Origin: Thermaceae bacterium
GTDB taxonomy: Bacteria; Deinococcota; Deinococci; Deinococcales; Marinithermaceae
Length of the DNA stretch: 35,893 nt
Assembly: GCA_015488545.1 (NCBI GenBank)
Contig: WFNN01000052.1
Coordinates: 1 to 35,893, forward strand
Direction: 5' to 3'
Shown here: positions 1 to 6,602 of the stretch, in pieces
Layout: each line of letters opens with the position of its first letter
Numbering within the stretch: the first letter of the stretch is position 1
Made by a program: the position numbers and the translations under genes
The notes under the pieces: generated by a model
The model's database searches: none
Told to the model about the DNA's origin: nothing
What the model saw: only the letters and a program-made list of their open reading frames with translations

Positions 1-908
1 ATTCCCACCGCCGCCGCCTCGGCCTTGGCCGGGGCCAGGGCCTCGGGGCTCCAAGACGGAACCGGGATTCGCACCGCCTCCACCGGCGGGTTCACCGCTG
101 CGCTTTCAGGGTAGGCCACGAAGACGAGCCCGGCCCCCGCCCGGTAAGCGCCGAGGGTGGCGAGCGCCGGGGCCCCGGTGTAGGTGGCGTACCCCCCGGC
201 AACGAGCACGCGCCCCACCGAGCCTTTGTGGGCGTTCGCAGGCCTCTTGGGAAAAAGCCCGGCGAGAGCGGCGGCGGTGAGGAGCCGCGGTGTCTCGCCC
301 GCCGCCTGAAAGGCGGCTTCGGGCATCCCGATCGGTGCAAGCCAAAGGCTGCCGCCGGCGTCCCGCCCCGGGGAAAAGAGGTTTTCGACCTTCAACCCGG
401 CCAGGACCACCGTGGCGTCGGCCTTAACGTGAGGTGAAAACGGCACCCCGGAGGGCAGGTCCACCGCCACCACCGGGAGGCCGGAGGCGTTCACCACCCG
501 GACCAGCTCGGCCCACGCGCCCTCGAGGGGTCGGGAAAGCCCGGTCCCGAAAAGCGCGTCCACGATGAGATCAAAACCAGCGGGGTCGCGGGGTGGGAAG
601 AGGGGCTCGGGGTGAATGCCGTAGGCGAGGAGGGCCTCGCGCATCCTGGCGGCGTCGCCCCTTGGTCCCTCGGCGGCCCGCACCGCGACCGAATGGCCGA
701 ACTCGGCCAGCCAGCGGGCGGCCACCAGGCCGTCGCCACCGTTGTTCCCTTTCCCGGCCAGCACCAGGACCCGGGCCCTGGGGAAAAGCCGGTGCGCCAC
801 CTCGGCCACCGCCCGCCCAGCCGCCTCCATTAGGAGGAGGCTAGGATAGCCAAGCTCCACCGCCCGGGCATCAACGGCCCGCATCGCCGCCGCGGTAAAA
901 AGACGCAT
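1..908 (-). CDS. nnr: Bifunctional NAD(P)H-hydrate epimerase/dehydratase, partial (C-terminus beyond window)
   Basis: Repairs hydrated NAD(P)H in the cytoplasm: the N-terminal domain epimerises S/R-NAD(P)HX and the C-terminal domain dehydrates it with ADP or ATP. I translated the minus strand from the ATG at 908. The YjeF_N motif GKGNNGGDGLVAAR lies near residues 55-70, followed by DALFGTGLSRP and VDLPSGV. A second domain then begins with HKGSVGRVLVAGG, the start of the kinase-like dehydratase fold. About 302 residues are visible, and the rest of the dehydratase domain is off the left edge, which is why the ORF track lacks it. The start ATG shares one base with the stop of the upstream channel gene (TGATG) and is preceded by GGAGGTGA, so the two genes are translationally coupled. 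Function is confident; the 3' end is unknown. Confidence 0.92.
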   Translation of the reverse strand, partial: MRLFTAAAMRAVDARAVELGYPSLLLMEAAGRAVAEVAHRLFPRARVLVLAGKGNNGGDGLVAARWLAEFGHSVAVRAAEGPRGDAARMREALLAYGIHPEPLFPPRDPAGFDLIVDALFGTGLSRPLEGAWAELVRVVNASGLPVVAVDLPSGVPFSPHVKADATVVLAGLKVENLFSPGRDAGGSLWLAPIGMPEAAFQAAGETPRLLTAAALAGLFPKRPANAHKGSVGRVLVAGGYATYTGAPALATLGAYRAGAGLVFVAYPESAAVNPPVEAVRIPVPSWSPEALAPAKAEAAAVG

Positions 909-1942
909 CAGCTCACCTCCTTGCCCCGGGCCATCGCCTCCAGCAGGTGAAGGGCCTCGCGGGTACCCAGCACGATCAGCTGGTCACCGGGCTTCAAAAC
1001 ATAGTCGCCCGGAGGGTTCACCACCGGCTCGCCACCCCGTATAACCGCCAAAACGGTGACGTCGAACTTGCGACGAATGTCCAGATCGGCGAGGCTTCGC
1101 TCCGCCATCTGGCTTTCGGGTTCGACCAGGATGTCCTCGATCGAAAGCGGGGCGCCGCCCTTTCTAAGGGTGGTTTCCAGGAAGTCCACCACCACCGGGT
1201 GAATCACCAGGTTGGCGAGCCGCTGGCCACCGACTGCGTAGGGGTCGATGACCTTGTTGGCCCCGGCGCGAAGCATCTTGGGTATTACCGAGGTGGCCTC
1301 GGCCCGGGCTACGATAAAAAGCCTGGGGGCCAACCCACGAGCGGTAAGGACGATGAAGAGGTTGTCGGCGTCGGATCCGGTGGCCACGATCAGCCCCCGG
1401 GCCCGGGTTACCCCGGCCCTCTTTAGCACCGCATCCTCGCTGGCGTCGCCCTCGAGCACCGTGACCCCCTCGGCCAGCGCCCGGCGCACCCGCTCCGGGT
1501 TCCGCTCCACCACCACAAAGGGGGTCTGGTTCTCCTTGAGGGCTTCGGCGGCCTGCCGCCCCACCCGGCCGTAGCCCACCACGATCACGTGATCCCTTAG
1601 CTTCTCCACCTTGCGCTCCATCAACCGTAGCCTCCGGCTCTCGGCGCCCTCCTCCACTAGGTAATCCATGAACACGCCGAAGGCGTAGAAAAGGCTCATG
1701 ATACCGGCGGTGCCCACGTACATGGTAAAGATCCGCTCAACTGGGGTCCGCAGCGGGTAGACCTCCTGGTAACCGATCGTGGTCATGGTGAGGAAAACCA
1801 TGTACAGGGCGTCGAGCAGGGTGGCATGGTGCGGCCGCCAGAGCCAGAGGTACCCCAAGGTGCCGGTGACCGCTACCGCCAGCACCAACGCCACCGGGAG
1901 GCGGAGCCGCTCCCTTAGGGTCTCCCTTTCCGCACCGTCCAC
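908..1942 (-). CDS. Two-TM potassium channel with cytoplasmic RCK (TrkA-N/TrkA-C) domains
   Basis: A membrane K+ channel subunit of the MthK/Ion_trans_2 type, gated by a ligand-binding cytoplasmic RCK ring. The 344-residue protein has a membrane helix at about 15-35, a pore loop with filter TTIGYQEV at about 54-61, a second helix at about 70-96, and an RCK Rossmann fold from about residue 118 (VIVVGYGRVG). A TrkA-C domain at the end contains DYVLKPGDQLIVLG. The canonical filter is TVGYG; here the last glycine is Gln. The GTG start at 1942 lies 13 nt downstream of a TATCGT box that is the reverse complement of the -10 box of the divergent sirtuin gene. It is followed in the same operon by the NAD(P)HX repair gene; I see no functional link. 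Confidence 0.88.
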   Translation of the reverse strand: MDGAERETLRERLRLPVALVLAVAVTGTLGYLWLWRPHHATLLDALYMVFLTMTTIGYQEVYPLRTPVERIFTMYVGTAGIMSLFYAFGVFMDYLVEEGAESRRLRLMERKVEKLRDHVIVVGYGRVGRQAAEALKENQTPFVVVERNPERVRRALAEGVTVLEGDASEDAVLKRAGVTRARGLIVATGSDADNLFIVLTARGLAPRLFIVARAEATSVIPKMLRAGANKVIDPYAVGGQRLANLVIHPVVVDFLETTLRKGGAPLSIEDILVEPESQMAERSLADLDIRRKFDVTVLAVIRGGEPVVNPPGDYVLKPGDQLIVLGTREALHLLEAMARGKEVS

Positions 1943-1955
1943 CCCGGACCGAGCT

Positions 1956-1961
1956 TACGAT
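1956..1961. promoter_or_regulatory. Shared divergent -10 element between channel and sirtuin genes
   Basis: TACGATA reads as a -10-like TANNNT box on both strands. On plus, TACGAT is followed by AAAACC and then the GTG of the sirtuin, matching a leaderless transcript. On minus, TATCGT precedes the channel gene GTG by 13 nt. No convincing -35 hexamer was seen on either side. Confidence 0.5.
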
Positions 1962-1967
1962 AAAACC

Positions 1968-2699
1968 GTGGAACGGCTGAAGGAGGCCCGCGAGCGGATT
2001 CGGGCCGCTCGGCGCGTGGCGGTGCTTACCGGGGCCGGCATCAGCGCCCCTTCGGGCATTCCCACCTTCCGCGACCCTGGCGGCCTTTGGAAAAATTTCC
2101 GCCTCGAGGACTACGCCACCCCGGAAGGGTTTAAGAAAAACCCCGAAGAGGTCTGGCGCTGGTACGCCTGGCGCTACAAAAAGATTCGCGAGGCAAAGCC
2201 CAACCCCGCCCATCACCTCCTGGCCGAATTGGAACGGGAAAAGGGCGAGGGGTTTTTACTGGTCACCCAGAACATCGACGGCCTCCACCAGCGGGCCGGC
2301 TCGGAGCGTGTGGTCGAGCTCCACGGCAGCATCCACCGAGCCCGGTGCACGGTTTGCGATTTCCGGACCGAGCTCCCTGCGCCCGAGAAGCTAGAAAACC
2401 ACCTCCAGCCCAAATGCCCGATGTGCGGTGCCCTCCTGCGCCCTGACGTGGTCTGGTTCGGGGAGTACCTGCCTCCGGGGGCGCTGGAGATGGCGCAGAC
2501 CGCCTTCGCCTCGGCCGAAGTGGCGATGGTGGTGGGCACCTCGGCGGTGGTGGAACCGGCCGCCAGCCTGGGGCGGCTGGCCAAGCACGCCGGGGCCTAT
2601 TTGATCGAGGTCAACCCCGAGAATACCCCGCTCACCCTCCTGGCCGACCTCGCCCTGCGGGAGGGAGCGGTGGAGGGGCTCGCCCGCCTGCTCCGTTAA
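1968..2699 (+). CDS. cobB: SIR2-family NAD-dependent protein deacylase (class III-like)
   Basis: Removes acyl groups from lysine side chains using NAD+, releasing nicotinamide and O-acyl-ADP-ribose. The ORF track extends upstream over the divergent gene. I use the GTG at 1968, which gives 243 residues starting VERLKEARERI, the usual family length, and sits 6 nt after a -10 box. Visible motifs are GAGISAPSGIPTFRD (22-36), TQNIDGLHQ (100-108), the catalytic His in LHGS (about 119), and a zinc site of four Cys (127, 130, 150, 153). The YAWR sequence (Tyr66, Arg69) matches the YxxR pair that lets E. coli CobB and SIRT5 accept succinyl or malonyl lysine, so desuccinylase activity is plausible. Its stop overlaps that of the convergent pilin gene. 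Confidence 0.93.
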   Translation: MERLKEARERIRAARRVAVLTGAGISAPSGIPTFRDPGGLWKNFRLEDYATPEGFKKNPEEVWRWYAWRYKKIREAKPNPAHHLLAELEREKGEGFLLVTQNIDGLHQRAGSERVVELHGSIHRARCTVCDFRTELPAPEKLENHLQPKCPMCGALLRPDVVWFGEYLPPGALEMAQTAFASAEVAMVVGTSAVVEPAASLGRLAKHAGAYLIEVNPENTPLTLLADLALREGAVEGLARLLR

Positions 2700-3109
2700 G
2701 GGCAAGCGGTGCCCGGAGCCGAACGAGCCGGCCGGGAAGTCGCGTAAAGGCCTTTACCCGAACTCGCTGCGTACCACCGGGAACCCCAACGATGGCGGGC
2801 CATAAGGCAGTAGCGCTCGCCCCCCTCCAAGACCACCAGATCGAGCTGCGGCAAAGGTGCCCTAAGACCGGCACCCATCAACGCGCGACGGTTGGTGGCG
2901 TAGCCCCCGTGCTCGCTGGCGTACACCTCGTCAGCGGCGACCGCCTGCCGGAGGTAGGCTATCGCGGCCGCGTCATAGGCGCGGCGACGGGCACCCAGGA
3001 ACGAGGGAAGCGCAAGGGCCACGAGCACTCCCAGAACGGTCAAGACCACCAGGACTTCGATGAGGGTAAACCCTGAAAGGGGACGCCCCCACGGTGCCAT
3101 GCCATCCAA
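2696..3109 (-). CDS. Type IV pilin-like prepilin (GspH/PilA family)
   Basis: A 137-residue prepilin-like protein with a short basic leader ending in Gly, then the type III signal GFTLIEVLVVL (cleavage between Gly13 and Phe14, Glu at mature position 5) and a hydrophobic helix to about residue 37. The globular part carries two cysteines (101 and 136) that could form the C-terminal disulfide loop usual in pilins. It would be cleaved and methylated by PilD and assembled into a pilus or pseudopilus. No other pilus genes are nearby, so its partner system cannot be named. Either ATG 3109 or ATG 3100 could be the start. TAATCT lies directly upstream as a possible -10. It may be a minor pilin for DNA uptake, but that is not shown. 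Confidence 0.8.
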   Translation of the reverse strand: MDGMAPWGRPLSGFTLIEVLVVLTVLGVLVALALPSFLGARRRAYDAAAIAYLRQAVAADEVYASEHGGYATNRRALMGAGLRAPLPQLDLVVLEGGERYCLMARHRWGSRWYAASSGKGLYATSRPARSAPGTACP

Positions 3110-3115
3110 AGATTA

Positions 3116-3137
3116 GCCCGGGGCGACCTCCCCGGGC
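3116..3137. terminator. GC-rich hairpin between der and the pilin gene
   Basis: A perfect 8-bp stem GCCCGGGG / CCCCGGGC with a 6-nt loop, 12 bp beyond the der stop on the minus strand. On that strand the T-run precedes the stem instead of following it, so it is not a canonical intrinsic terminator. It may still end or process the der transcript. Confidence 0.45.
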
Positions 3138-3149
3138 AAAAACCCTTGG

Positions 3150-4448
3150 CTACGCGGAAGCCTTGCGCCCTCGAAAGACCAGCCGGAAGGGCACCCGGGG
3201 AAAGCCCAGGTCCTCCCGGATTCGGTTCCTCAGGTAGTTTTCGAACGCCCGGGTCACGAAGTCGGGTTCGTTGACAAAGAACACGAAAGTTGGGGGGTTG
3301 GTCTCGGCCTGGGTGGCGTAAAAGATCTTCAGAGGGCGACCACGGAAATTGGGCACCCGGGTCTGGGCCAGCCAGAGCTGCACTCGCCGGTTAAGTTCTC
3401 CGGTCTCCACCCGCTGCCGGGCCTCCTCGTGCAGCTCGCTGGCGAGGGCCAGGACCCTTGTGAGGTTTTCGCCGGTCCTGGCCGAGACAAAGGCCATAGG
3501 GAGGTGCGCCAGGTGCGCCAATCGCTCCTTGAGTTTCCGGCGGACCCGCCGGCGTTCCTCCTTCGGGACCCGGTCCCACTTGGTGACCACCAAAAGCACC
3601 GGGCGGCCGGCCTCGAAGGCCTCGTTGGCCAGTTTGAGTTCGCGGTCGCCAACCTCGAAGGGGTCCACCACCAACGCCACCACATCGGCCTCGCGAACGA
3701 CGCGCCGGGCTCTCTGAATGGCGAACCACTCCACCGCGGTCTCGGGGCGCTTGCGTATCCCGGCGGTATCCACCAGGACAAAGCGCCGGCCAGCAAAGTC
3801 GAGGACCACGTCGATCGCGTCCCGGGTGGTGCCGGGCTCGTCGGCGACAATCACCCGGTCCTCCCCCAAAAGGGCGTTGAGCAGCGAGGACTTACCGGCG
3901 TTTGGCCGCCCGATGATGGCAAGCCGCAGCGGAGCCACCTCGCCCTCGTCGGCGTCCTGGTAAACGGGAAGCCTTTCCCAAATCTTTTCGACTAGCGCAT
4001 CCAGCCCCCGCCGGTGTTCCACCGAAGTGGGAACCGGCTCGCCAAAACCCAGGGCAAAAAGCTCACCCAGGTAGGCTTCGTGCTTTTCATGGTCCACCTT
4101 GGTCGCCACCAGCACCACCGGCTTTTGCTTTTTGCGCAGGTACTCGGCGACCGCGTAGTCGGCCTCGGTGAGCTCCGCCCGGCCATCGACCAGAAAAAGC
4201 ACCAGGTCGGCGTCAAGAAGGGCCTGGTCGACCTTGGCCTGGATCTTCTTTTCCCATTTGTCCCCGGACCATACCCCGCCGGTATCCACCAGCAGAAAGC
4301 GGCCGGTATCGGTCTCGACCACCCCTTCCTTGAGGTCACGGGTGACACCGGGCTCGTCGGCCACCACCGCGTCGCGGCGCCCGATCAGGCGGTTAAAGAG
4401 ACTGGATTTGCCGACGTTGGGCCGGCCTACGATCACGACCTTCTTCAT
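3150..4448 (-). CDS. der: Ribosome biogenesis GTPase Der (EngA)
   Basis: An essential tandem GTPase needed for late assembly of the 50S ribosomal subunit. The 432-residue protein has the usual length and order: first G domain with GRPNVGKSSLFN (8-19) and DTGG, second G domain with GRPNAGKSSLLN (about 180) and DTAG, then the C-terminal KH-like domain (LKIFYATQ, PFRLVFRGRK). Both guanine-specificity G4 motifs read TKxD (TKVD, TKWD), where the common form is NKxD; this is a tolerated variant. The ATG at 4448 follows GGAGGAAG, and TACAAT about 29 nt upstream is a good -10. It is divergent from the tRNA gene. Identification is secure. Confidence 0.97.
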   Translation of the reverse strand: MKKVVIVGRPNVGKSSLFNRLIGRRDAVVADEPGVTRDLKEGVVETDTGRFLLVDTGGVWSGDKWEKKIQAKVDQALLDADLVLFLVDGRAELTEADYAVAEYLRKKQKPVVLVATKVDHEKHEAYLGELFALGFGEPVPTSVEHRRGLDALVEKIWERLPVYQDADEGEVAPLRLAIIGRPNAGKSSLLNALLGEDRVIVADEPGTTRDAIDVVLDFAGRRFVLVDTAGIRKRPETAVEWFAIQRARRVVREADVVALVVDPFEVGDRELKLANEAFEAGRPVLLVVTKWDRVPKEERRRVRRKLKERLAHLAHLPMAFVSARTGENLTRVLALASELHEEARQRVETGELNRRVQLWLAQTRVPNFRGRPLKIFYATQAETNPPTFVFFVNEPDFVTRAFENYLRNRIREDLGFPRVPFRLVFRGRKASA

Positions 4449-4477
4449 GGCTTCCTCCGGCCGCTGGCCGAAGCCCC

Positions 4478-4506
4478 ATTGTACCCCATGGAATGGGGAA
4501 AGAAAA
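4478..4506 (-). promoter_or_regulatory. der promoter
   Basis: On the minus strand, TTTTCT (4506-4501), a 17-bp spacer and TACAAT (4483-4478), followed by a short leader with GGAGGAAG before the der ATG. The -10 box is strong; the -35 box is weak. Confidence 0.6.
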
Positions 4507-4517
4507 GCCGCGTTCGG

Positions 4518-4546
4518 TTGACGCCCCCCCTGCCCTTGGCTAAGAT
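4518..4546 (+). promoter_or_regulatory. tRNA promoter
   Basis: TTGACG (4518-4523), a 17-bp spacer and TAAGAT (4541-4546) form a near-consensus housekeeping promoter about 14 nt upstream of the mature tRNA 5' end. Confidence 0.8.
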
Positions 4547-4559
4547 GATGGGCGCGTGC

Positions 4560-4636
4560 GGCGGTGTAGCTCAGCTGGTTAGAGCACGCGACTCATAATC
4601 GCGGAGTCGGCGGTTCGAGTCCGCCCACCGCCACCA
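4560..4636 (+). tRNA. tRNA with anticodon CAT (elongator Met or Ile2)
   Basis: A complete 77-nt cloverleaf. The acceptor GGCGGTG pairs with CACCGCC, followed by discriminator A and an encoded CCA. The D arm is GCTC..GAGC, the anticodon stem CGCGA/TCGCG with loop CTCATAA, and the T arm contains GGTTCGAGTCC. The first acceptor pair is intact and the anticodon stem lacks the three G-C pairs of initiators, so this is not tRNA-fMet. CAT may be read as elongator Met, or as Ile if C34 is modified to lysidine by TilS; part of the anticodon stem resembles E. coli Ile2. I favour Met, but sequence alone does not settle it. Confidence 0.93.
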
Positions 4637-4639
4637 AAG

Positions 4640-4668
4640 GCCGGGCCTATAGGCCCGGCACCGTTTTT
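4640..4668 (+). terminator. Intrinsic terminator of the tRNA
   Basis: The perfect palindrome GCCGGGCCTATAGGCCCGGC (4640-4659; 8-bp stem, TATA loop) is followed by ACCG and TTTTT, only 4 nt after the tRNA CCA. Confidence 0.85.
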
Positions 4669-4720
4669 GCACTAGGCCCGCTTGGAAAACCGGGCGAATA
4701 CCCCAGCGAACCGGGACCGA

Positions 4721-5674
4721 TCAGAGCCTTCCGGCCAAGAACGCTTCCCGGAAAGCACGCGCGGTCTCGGCTATGCCCGCCTCGAAGGACCGCGTCACCC
4801 GCCAGCCCTCGGCCTTGAGCTTCGACGGGTCAAGAACGCTGCGGTAAAGGTCACCGGGCCGGCGCCCGGCGTACCGTACCTCGGGTTCGGCCTCGAGGGC
4901 CCGGGCGATGGTCCAGAGCACCTCCTCGGTGGTGTGCCCCTCGCCAGTACCGACGTTGTAAACGCCCAGAAGCCCCCTTTCGGCGGCCAGCAGGTTGGCC
5001 GCAACCACGTCGACGACGTGCACGTAGTCGCGAATGCCGCCGGCATCCCCGAGCGTCTCGCCGGCGAAGAGGGTACAGGGCTCGCCCTTCAGGATACGGG
5101 TCGCGAAAATCGCCACCACTCCAGCCTCGCCGTGGGGGTTTTGGCGGGGGCCGTAGACGTTGCCGTAGCGGAGCGAGGTGTAGGAAAGGCCGAACTCGGC
5201 CCGGAAGACCTCGAGGTAGTACTCGAACCCCGCCTTGCTGGCGGCGTAGGGGCTTTGGGGCCGGGGCAGCCAGTCCTCGCGCGCCCTTTCCCCTTCCGGC
5301 ACCTCGCCGTAGATCGCCCCTCCGGTGGAGGCGAAGACGAAGTGGCGGACGCCCGTCTCTTTGGCAGCCTCGAGCACGTTGAGCCCGCCAAGCAGGTTGA
5401 CGCTAGCGTCGTAGTGGGGGTCCTTGACGCTCACCGAAACCGAGGCCTGGGCCGCCTGGTGGAAGACAAGCTCGGGAGCGAAGGCCCGGAAGACCTCGAA
5501 AACCCCCTCGCGGTCCCGGATGTCGAGCCGATGAAAACGGGCTTTCGGGTTCAGGTTCTGCTCCAATCCCGAGGAGAGGTCGTCGAGGGCCAGCACCTCC
5601 GCCCCCCGGTCCACGAGGGCGTCCACCAGGTGGCTACCGATGAAGCCGGCGCCGCCGGTAACGATCGCACGCAT
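4721..5674 (-). CDS. NAD-dependent nucleotide-sugar epimerase/dehydratase (UDP-glucose 4-epimerase-like)
   Basis: A short-chain dehydrogenase of the extended SDR family that interconverts nucleotide sugars such as UDP-glucose/UDP-galactose. The 317 residues start with the NAD-binding motif TGGAGFIGSHLVD (7-19), followed by DDLSSG. The catalytic region has Ser/Thr in ASTGGAIYGEV and the YxxxK pair in SPYAASK, then RYGNVYGPRQ and a C-terminal substrate region (GVYNVGTGEGHT). Length and motifs fit GalE or a related 4-epimerase; the exact sugar cannot be read. It lies 16 bp after lutC on the same strand but has its own TAGAAT box 6 nt before the ATG, so it may be expressed as a leaderless transcript independently of the lactate genes. 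Confidence 0.9.
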   Translation of the reverse strand: MRAIVTGGAGFIGSHLVDALVDRGAEVLALDDLSSGLEQNLNPKARFHRLDIRDREGVFEVFRAFAPELVFHQAAQASVSVSVKDPHYDASVNLLGGLNVLEAAKETGVRHFVFASTGGAIYGEVPEGERAREDWLPRPQSPYAASKAGFEYYLEVFRAEFGLSYTSLRYGNVYGPRQNPHGEAGVVAIFATRILKGEPCTLFAGETLGDAGGIRDYVHVVDVVAANLLAAERGLLGVYNVGTGEGHTTEEVLWTIARALEAEPEVRYAGRRPGDLYRSVLDPSKLKAEGWRVTRSFEAGIAETARAFREAFLAGRL

Positions 5675-5680
5675 GGGGGC

Positions 5681-5686
5681 ATTCTA
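5681..5686 (-). promoter_or_regulatory. Leaderless -10 box of the epimerase gene
   Basis: TAGAAT on the minus strand is followed by GCCCCC and then the ATG at 5674. This is the 6-nt spacing expected when transcription begins at the start codon. No clear -35 was seen. Confidence 0.55.
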
Positions 5687-5690
5687 CGCC

Positions 5691-6602
5691 CTAGACGTAG
5701 CCGAGGGCGTGGAGAATGGCCCAAAGGTAGCCGGCTTTCGGTGGCCCTTTCAGTCCGAGCGCTTTGGCTACCGCTTCACCGAGTTCTTTCGGCCCCTGGG
5801 GCGATATACCGGCCTCGATCAGCTCAACGGCCTTTTTAACGTACTTTACGGGAAGCCCCTCTTTCTTGCCATTGGCCAGCGCAAGGTAGAGCGTATTCCC
5901 CGGCTTGGAGAGTCCCACGACGGTAAGCGTTTGGTTTTCCTTGGTGGTCAAGACCCGCCCTGTGAGCCCTTTTAAACGCTCTTCCAAGTTCACGGAACGA
6001 TCGCTTGCCTCCAAACCTACCGAGTCGAAGGTTAGTACCCCCACCCAGAGCTCCCCCGGCCCGTGCACCCCCTTCACCATAATCTGGCCGATATCCGCCG
6101 ACTTGCTGGGACCGGAGTGAAGGGCGAGGGCGGACACGCCGCCCCCCCGCAGCCGACGCAGGGCCTCTAGGAGCGAACCAAAAAGGTCACCGGCAAAAAG
6201 CCAAACCAGGTGCCGGGGCACGAGCAACTGCCCCCGGCGCCCCTCGCGGGCGGTGAGCACCACGCTGCCGGTTTCGGCCACCCCGGCCAAAGCTAGGCTC
6301 ACGCCAAGCCTGGCCCGTTCGGGCTCGGCCAGAGGCAGGCGGGGTCGCAGGGCTTCCGGCACCCCGGCCCCGGCCCAGGCGCTTTGGAGGCCGGACTCGG
6401 CCTCGGCAAGGAACCCCCGCGCCTCCTCCAGCGAATCGAGCCGCGCCACCCGGGCGCCTGCGGCCTCTAGTCGCGTTCGAAAAAGGGCGAAGGCTTCCTC
6501 GGGGTCGCGTTCCTCAGGCGCGATAACCGCCGGCAGCGCGGCCTCTGGCCGGCCGGTCAGCGCCCGCCGCACCCGGTAAAGGACCCTATCCCTCGCGCTC
6601 AT
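5691..6602 (-). CDS. lutC: LutC-family LUD protein with an extra C-terminal domain
   Basis: Third component of the LutABC L-lactate oxidation complex, cytoplasmic or membrane-associated. The LUD hallmark is clear: GVAETGSVVL at about 107-116 and SGPSKSADIGQIMVKGVHGPGELWVGVL at about 163-190. LutC proteins normally end about here (around 200-240 residues in total), but this one runs to 303. The extension (about 191-303) reads as a separate module: a beta-rich part (TGRVLTTKENQTLTVVGL, NTLYLALANGKKEGLP) and a helical end (KAGYLWAILHALGYV). Its layout reminds me of small modules attached to restriction-type and other nucleic-acid proteins, but I cannot name it. The start overlaps the lutB end by 17 bp. 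Confidence 0.85.
   Translation of the reverse strand: MSARDRVLYRVRRALTGRPEAALPAVIAPEERDPEEAFALFRTRLEAAGARVARLDSLEEARGFLAEAESGLQSAWAGAGVPEALRPRLPLAEPERARLGVSLALAGVAETGSVVLTAREGRRGQLLVPRHLVWLFAGDLFGSLLEALRRLRGGGVSALALHSGPSKSADIGQIMVKGVHGPGELWVGVLTFDSVGLEASDRSVNLEERLKGLTGRVLTTKENQTLTVVGLSKPGNTLYLALANGKKEGLPVKYVKKAVELIEAGISPQGPKELGEAVAKALGLKGPPKAGYLWAILHALGYV

Noticed and set aside
3116-3137. Canonical intrinsic terminator of der
   Set aside because: The stem is perfect, but the T-run lies before it on the der strand, not after. It is retained only as a hairpin of uncertain role.
4560-4636. Initiator tRNA-fMet
   Set aside because: The first acceptor pair is intact and the anticodon stem lacks the three consecutive G-C pairs next to the loop.
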